Source: Bog-473 sp052140165 (GTDB taxonomy: Bacteria > Actinomycetota > Acidimicrobiia > Acidimicrobiales > RAAP-2). Taken from it: 64,000 nt of DNA. The stretch's first letter is position 1. Every line of letters starts with the position of its first letter. Positions 24,071 through 31,701 of the stretch are shown in pieces. Below the pieces are notes generated by a model. That model worked only from the letters and a program-made list of their open reading frames with translations, did no database searches and was not told where the DNA came from. The DNA is taken from the NCBI GenBank assembly GCA_052140165.1, contig JBKQUM010000034.1:16434-80433 (forward strand), read 5' to 3'. The translations under genes were made by a program, and so were the position numbers.

Positions 24071-25065
24071 CCGAAGCGCAGGCGCAGGTCCGGCTCGGGC
24101 CCGAAGGCCCGACCGCTCGGGCCCGATGCCCCCAGCACGTGCCACGCCGCCACGCCGATCATGGCGGCGTTGTCGGTCGCCATCGATTGGGGCGGGATCA
24201 GCAACCGCGTGCCGAACTCGTCGGCCAGGGCCTGGGCCCGGGCGCGCAGGATGGGGCTGGCCGCCACCCCGCCGACGATGGCCACGGCGGGGTCGCCGAA
24301 TTCCTCGAGGGCCCGGCGGAGCTTGGCGCACAACACGTCCATGCAGGCCGCCACGAAGGAGGCCGCGACCTCCGTCTCCGAGAAGCCGGGGTCGGCGCGC
24401 ACGTGGTTGACGACGGCGGTCTTCAGTCCCGAGAACGAGAACGAGTAGCCGTCGGCGAGCATGGGCCGCGGGAAACCGAGCACGTCCTCGCCGGCGGCGG
24501 CCAGTCGGTCGAGGACTGGGCCTCCGGGGTAGCCGAGGCCGAGGAAGCGGGCGACCTTGTCGTAGGCCTCGCCGATGGAGTCGTCGACGGTCTCGCCGAG
24601 CAGCTCGTACCGCCCCGGTCCGGTCGACCGGGTGAGCATGCAGTGCCCGCCGGACACGAGGAGCGCGATCTGGGGGAACGGCACGTCGCGGTCGGCGAGG
24701 TACACGCTGGCGAGGTGGCCCTCGAGATGGTTGACGCGCACGACGGGCACGCCCCAGCCGAGCGCCAACGCCTTGGCCGTGGCGATGCCGACGAGGAGGG
24801 CACCGACGAGGCCGGGGCCCGACGTCACCGCCACCGCCGCCAGGTCGGTCCCCACCACGCCGGCCTCGTCGAGGGCCCGCTCGACGATCTGGGTGATCAC
24901 CTCGACGTGGGCGCGGCTGGCGAGCTCGGGCACCACACCTCCGAAGGCGGCATGCAGGTCGATCTGGCTCGCCACCACCGACGAGCGCACCGTGTACGCG
25001 TCGTCGACGACGGCCGCGGCCGTCTCGTCGCACGACGTCTCGATGGCCAGGAGCAGCCGGGTCAT
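24067..25065 (-). CDS. tsaD: tRNA N6-adenosine threonylcarbamoyltransferase
   Basis: 332 residues from the ATG at 25065, which overlaps the stop of the tsaC-like gene (ATGA). ASKHA fold of the Kae1/Qri7/TsaD group: AIETSCDETAAAVV at the start, ELASRAHVE, the metal-binding NHLEGHLAS (His-x3-His), LLVSGGHCML, and GGVAASPILR. The enzyme transfers the threonylcarbamoyl group from TC-AMP to A37 of tRNAs that read ANN codons. tsaB and tsaE are not in the window; in many actinobacteria they lie beside tsaD, so their absence here is a difference of arrangement. Confidence 0.95.
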   Translation of the reverse strand: MTRLLLAIETSCDETAAAVVDDAYTVRSSVVASQIDLHAAFGGVVPELASRAHVEVITQIVERALDEAGVVGTDLAAVAVTSGPGLVGALLVGIATAKALALGWGVPVVRVNHLEGHLASVYLADRDVPFPQIALLVSGGHCMLTRSTGPGRYELLGETVDDSIGEAYDKVARFLGLGYPGGPVLDRLAAAGEDVLGFPRPMLADGYSFSFSGLKTAVVNHVRADPGFSETEVAASFVAACMDVLCAKLRRALEEFGDPAVAIVGGVAASPILRARAQALADEFGTRLLIPPQSMATDNAAMIGVAAWHVLGASGPSGRAFGPEPDLRLRFG

Positions 25066-25682
25066 GGTGCGTCCGACAGGGCGTCCGCCACCTCGGCGCG
25101 CGAGATGGCCCCCTCGCGCTCGACCACCGGCTCGGTCCCGCGCACCGTGACCAGCGTCGACGGGACGTCCTGGAGCTGGCCGCCGTCGACGACAAGGTCG
25201 ACGGACGGGCCCAGGCTCGCCGCCACGTCGAGCGCCGTGCGTGGCGTCGGCGCACCGTGGGGGTTCGCACTGGTGACGACGAGCACACCGGTCCGCGCCA
25301 GCAGCGCGCGCAGGAAGTCGTGGTCCGGGATCCGGACCGCCACCTCGTCGCGCCCCGAGAGCCAGTGCGGTCGCCCGGACCCCTCCTCGAAGCCGAACGC
25401 CATGGTCAACGGGCCCGGCCACCACCAGCGGGCGAGTGCGAGCGCGGCCGGGGTGACGTCCACGCCCAGGGCGCGCACCTGCTCCAGCGAGGCGGCGAGG
25501 ACGGGGAGGTGCATCCCCTCGGGGCGGCCCTTGGCGCGGAACACCGCCTGGACGGCCGCCGCGTCGACGGGCCGTGCCGCCAGCCCGTAGACGGTGTCGG
25601 TCGGAACGACGACGACGCCCCCACCGTCGAGCACCTCGGCGGCGACCAGCGCGCCGTCGGCGTCGGCGCGCACGATCCTCAT
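25062..25682 (-). CDS. tsaC: L-threonylcarbamoyladenylate synthase (YrdC/Sua5)
   Basis: 206 residues of a single YrdC domain: VVPTDTVYGLA (ATP/threonine site), KGRPEGMHLPVL, then WWPGPLTM and SANPHGAPTP, all hallmarks. It makes threonylcarbamoyl-AMP from threonine, bicarbonate and ATP, the first step of t6A synthesis, and passes it to TsaD. Its 3' end overlaps the tsaD start by four bases, so the two are translationally coupled and carry out successive steps of one pathway. The C-terminal Sua5 domain is missing, as is usual for TsaC-length proteins. Confidence 0.93.
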   Translation of the reverse strand: MRIVRADADGALVAAEVLDGGGVVVVPTDTVYGLAARPVDAAAVQAVFRAKGRPEGMHLPVLAASLEQVRALGVDVTPAALALARWWWPGPLTMAFGFEEGSGRPHWLSGRDEVAVRIPDHDFLRALLARTGVLVVTSANPHGAPTPRTALDVAASLGPSVDLVVDGGQLQDVPSTLVTVRGTEPVVEREGAISRAEVADALSDAP

Positions 25683-25724
25683 GACCTGCTCACAGGACGT
25701 TGCCTCCGCGCCGGCCGGGCCGGC

Positions 25725-26183
25725 TCAGAGCTTCAGCGGGCGGATCGGCGCGGCGATCAGCGCCGGGTCCGACCGCCAGTCGACCCCGGGCACGTCGACG
25801 TAGAGCTCGATCTCGTTGCCGTCCGGGTCGAGGATGTAGAGGCTGTGGGTGACCGTGTGGTCCGAGGCGCCCACGACGGTGGCCCCGGCCTCGCGCACCT
25901 TCGCCAGGGCCTCGCGCAGGTCGTCGTCCGTCTCGCCGACCTTGAGACCGAAGTGGTAGAGCCCGACGTGCCGCCCCTGGGGGATCGGCGTCGCATCGGC
26001 ACCGACCTCAATCAGCAGGAGCTCATGGTGCGTGCGGCCCGACGAGAACGCCGCAGCCCCGACCGGGTCCAGTCCCGGCTCGGGCATGATCTGGCGCCAG
26101 CCGAGCACGTCGCGGTAGAAGGCCGCCGAGCGAGCGACGTCGCGCACGTACAGGACCAGGTGGCCGAGCTCGCGTACCGTCAT
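25725..26183 (-). CDS. VOC-family dioxygenase-like protein
   Basis: 152 residues. Two beta-alpha-beta modules: GHLVLYVRDVARSAAFYRDVLGW with a metal His near residue 8, and HFGLKVGETDDDLREA with a second His at about residue 90, then YILDPDGNEIELYVD with the Glu ligand. This His-His-Glu set matches the Fe/Mn-dependent ring-cleaving dioxygenases and glyoxalases of this superfamily. The gene overlaps the WS/DGAT stop by four bases (ATGA), so it forms the second half of a two-gene operon with it. Whether it acts on a lipid-related substrate is unknown. Confidence 0.85.
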   Translation of the reverse strand: MTVRELGHLVLYVRDVARSAAFYRDVLGWRQIMPEPGLDPVGAAAFSSGRTHHELLLIEVGADATPIPQGRHVGLYHFGLKVGETDDDLREALAKVREAGATVVGASDHTVTHSLYILDPDGNEIELYVDVPGVDWRSDPALIAAPIRPLKL

Positions 26184-27697
26184 GCACTCACGCTACCGGT
26201 CGCCTCCGTCCTGCTCGACGCGTGGGACCGGATCCAGTTCGCCGTGGGCGGCATGCCGGGACCGAGGTGGATGGGCACGTCGAAGGGCTCGGGCTCGATC
26301 CCAGCGGCCTCCATCAGCTCCGTGAGCGCGTGCGGCACCGCCGCCGCGATGTCCCACAGGCGTGGCACGGCCCGGGCGTCCGAGGCGAGCCCCCAGTAGA
26401 GGACGCCGAGGTAGCTCATGATGGTGATGTTCAAGCCGAAGCCGTCCATCACGGGGCCGAGGGGGAACATCCCGAGCAGCTGGCTGCCCCCGAGGTAGAG
26501 GGGGAAGTCCGGGCCTGGCACGTTGGACACGATCAGGTTGGCCACCGGGCGGTGGCGGTCGGCCAGCTTCATCCCGGTGTAGAGGCGGGCCGCGGCGGCG
26601 AACACGTTGGGCGTCGCGTGCTCGGCCCAGTTCTGCAGCGTCGTGGCCCCGAGTGCCTTGTGCTCCTCCTTGGCCCCCTTCGTGCACTCGTGGATGACGC
26701 GCAACCGCTCCAGCGGGTCCTCGATCTGACAGGGCAGCGGGACGAACATGGCCGACACCTTGTTCGATCCCCTGAGCTCGGCCACGTCCGGTGTGACCGA
26801 GACCGGCACCACGGTGACGAGGGGGACGTCGGGGAGCTCGTCGCCGGCCAGCAGGTACGTGCGCAGCGCGCCGGCGCACATCGCCAGCACGACGTCGTTG
26901 ACGGTCGTGCCCATTTCGTTCTTCAGCTTCTTGACGTCGCCCAGGCCGGCGGCGGCGAAGGCGACCCGACGCCGGGCGTGGACGGCCACGTTGATGGACG
27001 TGCGCGGCGCCGTCAACGGCAGCGCCGCGTTCCCGGTCAGGCTCTGGCGGATCCGGCGCACACTGAACAGGTTGCGCGTCGTCCGCAGGAGCATGCGCCC
27101 CGCGTCGAAGGGCGCCACCAGGCCGGCGATCATCGCCTGGGACACGAGCTCGACGCCCGAAGGGATGCGCGAGTCGAGCTGGCGGGGGGTGAGGGTCGGC
27201 GTGGCGGGTGTCTCGGGCTCGAAGTCGAAGAGCACGCCCAGCAACTCGGCGCCGGAGACCCCGTCGACGGTGCTGTGGTGCATCTTGGCCACCAGTGCGA
27301 TCTTCCCGTCCTCGAGGCCCTCGACGATCCACATCTCCCACAGGGGACGATCGCGGTGCAGCTGGCGGCTGATCACGTCGGCCGCGAAGTCCGCGAGCTC
27401 ACGCATGCCGCCGGGGGAGGGGAGCGCGGCCCGCCGGAGGTGGTTGTCGATGTCGAACTCGGGGTCGTCCACCCACACCGGGAAGCCCAGCCGCATGGGC
27501 ACCTCGACCAGGCGGCGCTGGAAGACCGGTGCCAGCGGGATGCGGTCGCCGATGAGCTGGCGGACCCGCCGGAACGAGTAGCCGCCGGGCACGGTGGAGG
27601 GGTCGAAGACGGCCGTGATCGCCACGTGCATGTGCAGGGTCGGCGTCTCCATGTAGAGGAAGCTCGCATCGAGCCCGCTGAGGCGTTCGGGGGTCAT
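26180..27697 (-). CDS. Wax ester synthase/diacylglycerol acyltransferase (WS/DGAT)
   Basis: 505 residues, AAGGAG before the ATG. The catalytic HHxxxDG motif is present as KMHHSTVDGVSG at about residue 140. Other landmarks are LSGLDASFLYMETP at the N-terminus, PLWEMWIVEGL, and, in the second half, NEMGTTVNDVVLAMCAGALR and NLIVSNVPGPDFPLYLGG. Bifunctional WS/DGATs esterify fatty alcohols or diacylglycerol with acyl-CoA to make storage lipid, typical of mycobacteria, Rhodococcus and Acinetobacter. It points to triacylglycerol or wax storage in this organism, in keeping with the acyl-CoA enzymes nearby. Confidence 0.95.
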   Translation of the reverse strand: MTPERLSGLDASFLYMETPTLHMHVAITAVFDPSTVPGGYSFRRVRQLIGDRIPLAPVFQRRLVEVPMRLGFPVWVDDPEFDIDNHLRRAALPSPGGMRELADFAADVISRQLHRDRPLWEMWIVEGLEDGKIALVAKMHHSTVDGVSGAELLGVLFDFEPETPATPTLTPRQLDSRIPSGVELVSQAMIAGLVAPFDAGRMLLRTTRNLFSVRRIRQSLTGNAALPLTAPRTSINVAVHARRRVAFAAAGLGDVKKLKNEMGTTVNDVVLAMCAGALRTYLLAGDELPDVPLVTVVPVSVTPDVAELRGSNKVSAMFVPLPCQIEDPLERLRVIHECTKGAKEEHKALGATTLQNWAEHATPNVFAAAARLYTGMKLADRHRPVANLIVSNVPGPDFPLYLGGSQLLGMFPLGPVMDGFGLNITIMSYLGVLYWGLASDARAVPRLWDIAAAVPHALTELMEAAGIEPEPFDVPIHLGPGMPPTANWIRSHASSRTEATGSVSA

Positions 27698-27796
27698 CGA
27701 CTCTCCTTGGTCATCGCGTCCCCTCCTAACCTCGCACCAACCGGGCCCTGGGGCAAACGGGCACCCGCTGCGACCAGGGCAGACCTGCGCCGCGGG

Positions 27797-27810
27797 CTCT
27801 CCCGGGAGAG
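27797..27810. promoter_or_regulatory. 14-bp perfect palindrome over the ribosome site of the esterase
   Basis: CTCTCCCGGGAGAG is perfectly self-complementary. The only Shine-Dalgarno-like sequence before the GTG at 27820 (GGGAGAG, 27804-27810) is its right arm, so in mRNA the site would be paired. It could also be an operator in DNA. Divergent WS/DGAT starts 100 bases away. Confidence 0.45.
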
Positions 27811-27819
27811 AATGGTGGG

Positions 27820-29118
27820 GTGGTGTCCTACGCCTTCCTGATCGTCACGCTCGTCGGTGCCGCCGCCGTGACGCTCGCCTACCGCCCGATCCGGCGGGAG
27901 CCGTTCACCATCGTGAGCTTCGTCTCCGGCTGGGTCGCCGGGGAGCTCGGCTTCCAGAACATCGTCTGGCAGATGATCGCGACCGCCATCTTCATCTCGT
28001 TCGGTGCACTGCACGGATGGGCGGGCTGGCTCGGCCTGGCCGTCGCCGTCGTCGACTGGGTGGGTCTCCTCGGACTCGGCATCGCCGGCCGCCGGGCCGC
28101 CGCCGTCACTGCCGCCGCTCTCGATGAGGTGCGCAGCGACGCCTTCCCGGTCCCCACCCAGCCGATGGCGCCGACGTGGGGCCGCTGGTGGCGTGTGACC
28201 CGCGCCATCCCGTTCAAGTCGCGTGAGGTGCAGACGACCTGCAACATCGACTACTGGGGTGACGGCATCCGCCGGCACCGCCTGGACGTCTACCGCTCGC
28301 GCCTCGCTGCGCCCGAGAAGGCCCCGGTCATGGTGTACATCCACGGCGGGGCCTGGATCATCGGTGACAAGCGCGAGCAGGGGAAGCCGATGATGTACGA
28401 GCTGGTCGCCCGCGGCTGGGTCTGCATCGCCATCAACTACCGCCTCAGCCCGAAGGCCACCTGGCCGGACCACATCGTCGACGCCAAGCGCGCCGTGGCG
28501 TGGGTCAAGGAGCACATCGCGGAGTACGGGGGCGACCCCTCCTTCGTCGCGGTCAGCGGGGGATCGGCCGGCGGCCACCTCTGCGCGTTGCTGGCCCTCA
28601 GTGAGGGTGACCCCGCCTTCCAGCCGGGCTTCGAGGAGGCCGACACGGCGGTGCAGGCCTGCGTCCCCTTCTACGGCGTCATGGACATGACGGGCTCTCC
28701 GGAGGGGTCGGGACGCTATGGGCCCGGCCTGCTCGAGATGCTGGAGAAGACGGTCATGAAGACGAAGGAATCCGAGCACCCCGAAGTCTTCCGCGGGGCA
28801 TCACCGACCTTCCGGGTCCGCCCCGATGCGCCGCCGTTCTTCGTGCTCCACGGTGTGAACGACACGCTGGTGCCGGTGGAGACGGCCCGCACCTTCGTCG
28901 AGCGGCTCCGGGCCGTGTCGCGAGAGCCGGTGGCCTATGCCGAGCTGCCCCTGGCCCAGCACGCCTTCGACGTGCTGGCCTCCCTGCGCTGCCAGGCCAC
29001 GACCTCGGCCGTGGCCGACTTCCTCGAGGGCGCCCGGGCTGCGGCAACACCGGACGACGGACCGAGCGCTTCGGCCAGCCCGATTTCACCTGACGCGGAG
29101 TCGGAAACCCGTTCATGA
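27820..29118 (+). CDS. Membrane-anchored alpha/beta hydrolase, HSL/carboxylesterase type
   Basis: 432 residues, GTG start. The N-terminal 90 residues hold about three transmembrane helices (for example FLIVTLVGAAAVTLAY and WLGLAVAVVDWVGLLGLGIAG). The hydrolase domain (about 140-410) has the HGGAW oxyanion motif of the hormone-sensitive lipase family, the nucleophile elbow GGSAGG at about residue 249, and the catalytic His in AQHAFD near residue 383. It should hydrolyse esters at the inner face of the membrane. A resemblance to actinobacterial lipases is clear; the substrate is not. It diverges from the WS/DGAT operon, so one enzyme builds neutral lipid while this one may break esters. Confidence 0.85.
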   Translation: MVSYAFLIVTLVGAAAVTLAYRPIRREPFTIVSFVSGWVAGELGFQNIVWQMIATAIFISFGALHGWAGWLGLAVAVVDWVGLLGLGIAGRRAAAVTAAALDEVRSDAFPVPTQPMAPTWGRWWRVTRAIPFKSREVQTTCNIDYWGDGIRRHRLDVYRSRLAAPEKAPVMVYIHGGAWIIGDKREQGKPMMYELVARGWVCIAINYRLSPKATWPDHIVDAKRAVAWVKEHIAEYGGDPSFVAVSGGSAGGHLCALLALSEGDPAFQPGFEEADTAVQACVPFYGVMDMTGSPEGSGRYGPGLLEMLEKTVMKTKESEHPEVFRGASPTFRVRPDAPPFFVLHGVNDTLVPVETARTFVERLRAVSREPVAYAELPLAQHAFDVLASLRCQATTSAVADFLEGARAAATPDDGPSASASPISPDAESETRS

Positions 29119-29131
29119 CCTGCCGCCCCGG

Positions 29132-31681
29132 TCAGGCCTCCTCGGCGAGCTCCGCCTCCACCGAGAGGGTGTCGCCCGCCGCGACCACGAGCTCGTCCAC
29201 CCCGCCGGCGTCCATGAGGTCGCCCCGCGCCGCCTCCACCGCGGCCAGCGTCGCCGCCGGCCCGGTGACCGTGAGGCGCGCCACCCGCGCCCGCATGGAG
29301 CGCTTGTGCGCGGTCTTCTCGCGTCGCACCACCCCCAGCACCTCGGCGGCCACCGGCAACACGTCGGCGTCCGCACCGGCGTGCGTCCCCAGCTCGGCGA
29401 TGCCCGGCCATGGCGCCACGTGCACCGACCCCTCCTGCCACCAGCTCCAGACCTCCTCGGTGACGAAGGGCAGGAACGGCGCGAAGAGGCGGTGCAGCAC
29501 CGAGAGGGCGATGGCCAGCGTCGCCCGGGCCGAGTCCGTCCCGGCGGGGTCGCCCTCGCCGTAGGCCCGTGTCTTGACCAGCTCGACGTAGTCGTCGCAG
29601 AAGGTCCAGAAGAACGTCTCGGTGATCTCGAGGGCGCGCGCGTAGTCGAAGCCCTCGTGCGCCGCCGTGGTGGCCTCGACCAGCGCGGCGAGGTGCTCCA
29701 GCAGCGCGGCGTCGAGCGGCTGTCGCACCGCGTCAGGGCCGGGCACCGGCCCGTCGCCGAGCCGGCCCAGCGCGAATTTCGACGCGTTGAGCACTTTGAT
29801 CGCCAAGCGTCGACCGATCTTCATGACGCCGGTGTCGAGTGCGGTGTCGGTCCCGGGCCGCCCGTTGCAGGCCCAGTAGCGCACCGCGTCGGAGCCGAAC
29901 TCCTCGAGGGTCGCCATGGGGGTGACGACGTTGGTGCCCTTGGACTTGGAGATCTTCTTGTGGTCCTTGTCGAGGATCCAGCCGTTGATGGTGGCGTGCC
30001 TCCAGGGCAGGGTGTGGTGCTCCAGGTGCGAGCGCAACAGCGTCGCGAAGAGCCAGGTGCGGATGATCTCGGGCCCCTGGGGGCGCAGGTCCATGGGGAA
30101 GGTGGCGGCGAACAGCTCCGGCTCGTCCTCCCACCCGCAGGCGATCTGGGGTGTGACCGACGACGTGGCCCAGGTGTCCATGACGTCGGGGTCGCCGCTG
30201 AACCCGCCCGGCACGCCCCTCTGTTCGGGCCTGTAGCCGTCGGGCACGTCGGTCGTCGGGTCGACCGGGAGGCTCGCCTCGTCGGGCACGATCGGCGCGT
30301 CGTAGTCCGGTTCGCCGTCCGCGCCGAGGGGGTACCAGACAGGGAAGGGGACGCCGAAGAAGCGCTGGCGACTGACTAGCCAGTCACCGTTGAGACCGTT
30401 GACCCAGTCGTCGTAGCGCACCTTCATGTACGGCGGGTGCCAGTCGAGCTGCGCGGCCCGCTCCAACTGCTCGCGACGCAGCCGCTCGTCGTGGCCGCCG
30501 TTGCGGATGAACCACTGCCGGCTCGTGACGATCTCGAGCGGTCGGTCACCCTTCTCGTAGAACTTCACGGGGTGGGTGATGGTCCGGGGGTCGCCCACGA
30601 GGTCCCCTGACGCAGCCAGCATCTCGACCATGGCGCGTTGGGCCTGCTTCACCGTCCTCCCCGCAATGGCACGCCACGGCGCTCCGTCGGGCACGCCGGC
30701 CGGGGGGGACTCGGTGATCCGTCCCGACCTGGTCACGATGCTGCGGGTCGGCAGGTCGAGCTCGCGCCACCACACGACGTCGGTGACGTCGCCGAACGTG
30801 CAGATCATGGCGATGCCCGAACCCTTGTCCGGCTCGGCCAGTGGGTGGGCCAGGACGGGCACCTCGACCCCGAAGAGCGGGCTGTGCACCGTGGTGCCGA
30901 AACGCGCCGCGTAGCGCTCGTCGTCGGGGTGCGCGACCAGCGCCACGCAGGCGGCGATGAGCTCGGGCCGCGTCGTCTCGATCTCTATGTCGTCGAAGCG
31001 CACCCGGTGGTAGGCGCCCTCCCTCTCGCGGTCCTCCATCTCGGCCTGTGCCACCGCGGTCTGGAAGTCGACGTCCCACAGGGTGGGCGCCTCCGACGAG
31101 TAGGCCTCGCCGCGGGCAAGGTTGCGCAGGAACATGCGCTGGCTGGTCCGCCGGCTGCGGTCGCCGATGGTGGCGTAGGTCCGGTCCCAGTCGACCGACA
31201 GGCCGACGCGCCGCCACAGGTCCTCGAAGGCCTGCTCGTCCTCGGCGGTGAGCTCGTGGCACAGAGCGATGAAGTTCGGCCGGCTGACCGGGATGTCGTC
31301 CTTGCCGGGCTCCTCGGGCAGCCTGAAATCGGGGTCGAAGGGGAGTGAGGGGTCACAGGTCACCCCGAAGACGTTCTGCACCCGGCGCTCCGTGGGGAGG
31401 CCGTTGTCGTCCCAGCCCATGGGGTAGAAGAGCTTCCAGCCGCGCATCCGCCGGTAGCGGGCGATGGCATCGGTCTGCACGTAGCCGAAGACCGATCCCA
31501 TGTGGAGCGAGCCCGACACCGTGGGTGGGGGGGTGTCGATGGAGAAGACCTCGTCCCGGGTGGCCGAGGGGTCGAAGCGGTAGGTCCCGGTCTCCTCCCA
31601 CACGACGGCCCAGCGCTCCTCCAGGCCGTCGAGGGTCGGCTTGTCGGGGACGCGGGGCGCTCCGGTTCTGGGAGTCGACAT
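29132..31681 (-). CDS. valS: Valyl-tRNA synthetase
   Basis: 849 residues from the ATG at 31681. Class I signatures: HIGH-type motif SLHMGSVFGY, KMSKS-type motif KKISKSKGTNV, plus an editing (CP1) domain between them and an anticodon-binding domain (about 640-800). The Zn-type C-terminal coiled-coil arm of about 40 residues is short. The stretch FYPMGWDDNGLPTERRVQ and the insert after it are those of the less common, archaeal-like ValS subtype rather than the typical actinobacterial or proteobacterial one. It charges tRNA-Val. Starts 20 bases from the divergent cysS start; the shared gap has overlapping -10 boxes. Confidence 0.95.
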   Translation of the reverse strand: MSTPRTGAPRVPDKPTLDGLEERWAVVWEETGTYRFDPSATRDEVFSIDTPPPTVSGSLHMGSVFGYVQTDAIARYRRMRGWKLFYPMGWDDNGLPTERRVQNVFGVTCDPSLPFDPDFRLPEEPGKDDIPVSRPNFIALCHELTAEDEQAFEDLWRRVGLSVDWDRTYATIGDRSRRTSQRMFLRNLARGEAYSSEAPTLWDVDFQTAVAQAEMEDREREGAYHRVRFDDIEIETTRPELIAACVALVAHPDDERYAARFGTTVHSPLFGVEVPVLAHPLAEPDKGSGIAMICTFGDVTDVVWWRELDLPTRSIVTRSGRITESPPAGVPDGAPWRAIAGRTVKQAQRAMVEMLAASGDLVGDPRTITHPVKFYEKGDRPLEIVTSRQWFIRNGGHDERLRREQLERAAQLDWHPPYMKVRYDDWVNGLNGDWLVSRQRFFGVPFPVWYPLGADGEPDYDAPIVPDEASLPVDPTTDVPDGYRPEQRGVPGGFSGDPDVMDTWATSSVTPQIACGWEDEPELFAATFPMDLRPQGPEIIRTWLFATLLRSHLEHHTLPWRHATINGWILDKDHKKISKSKGTNVVTPMATLEEFGSDAVRYWACNGRPGTDTALDTGVMKIGRRLAIKVLNASKFALGRLGDGPVPGPDAVRQPLDAALLEHLAALVEATTAAHEGFDYARALEITETFFWTFCDDYVELVKTRAYGEGDPAGTDSARATLAIALSVLHRLFAPFLPFVTEEVWSWWQEGSVHVAPWPGIAELGTHAGADADVLPVAAEVLGVVRREKTAHKRSMRARVARLTVTGPAATLAAVEAARGDLMDAGGVDELVVAAGDTLSVEAELAEEA

Positions 31682-31689
31682 GATCGGGT

Positions 31690-31696
31690 TACCGTA
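31690..31696. promoter_or_regulatory. Shared divergent -10 core for valS and cysS
   Basis: TACCGTA. On the plus strand TACCGT (31690-31695) is six bases before the cysS GTG; on the minus strand TACGGT (31696-31691) is nine bases before the valS ATG. Both fit TANNNT, and both transcripts would be leaderless or nearly so. The two boxes share five bases, making this a symmetric bidirectional promoter. Confidence 0.55.
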
Positions 31697-31701
31697 CCCG
31701 G

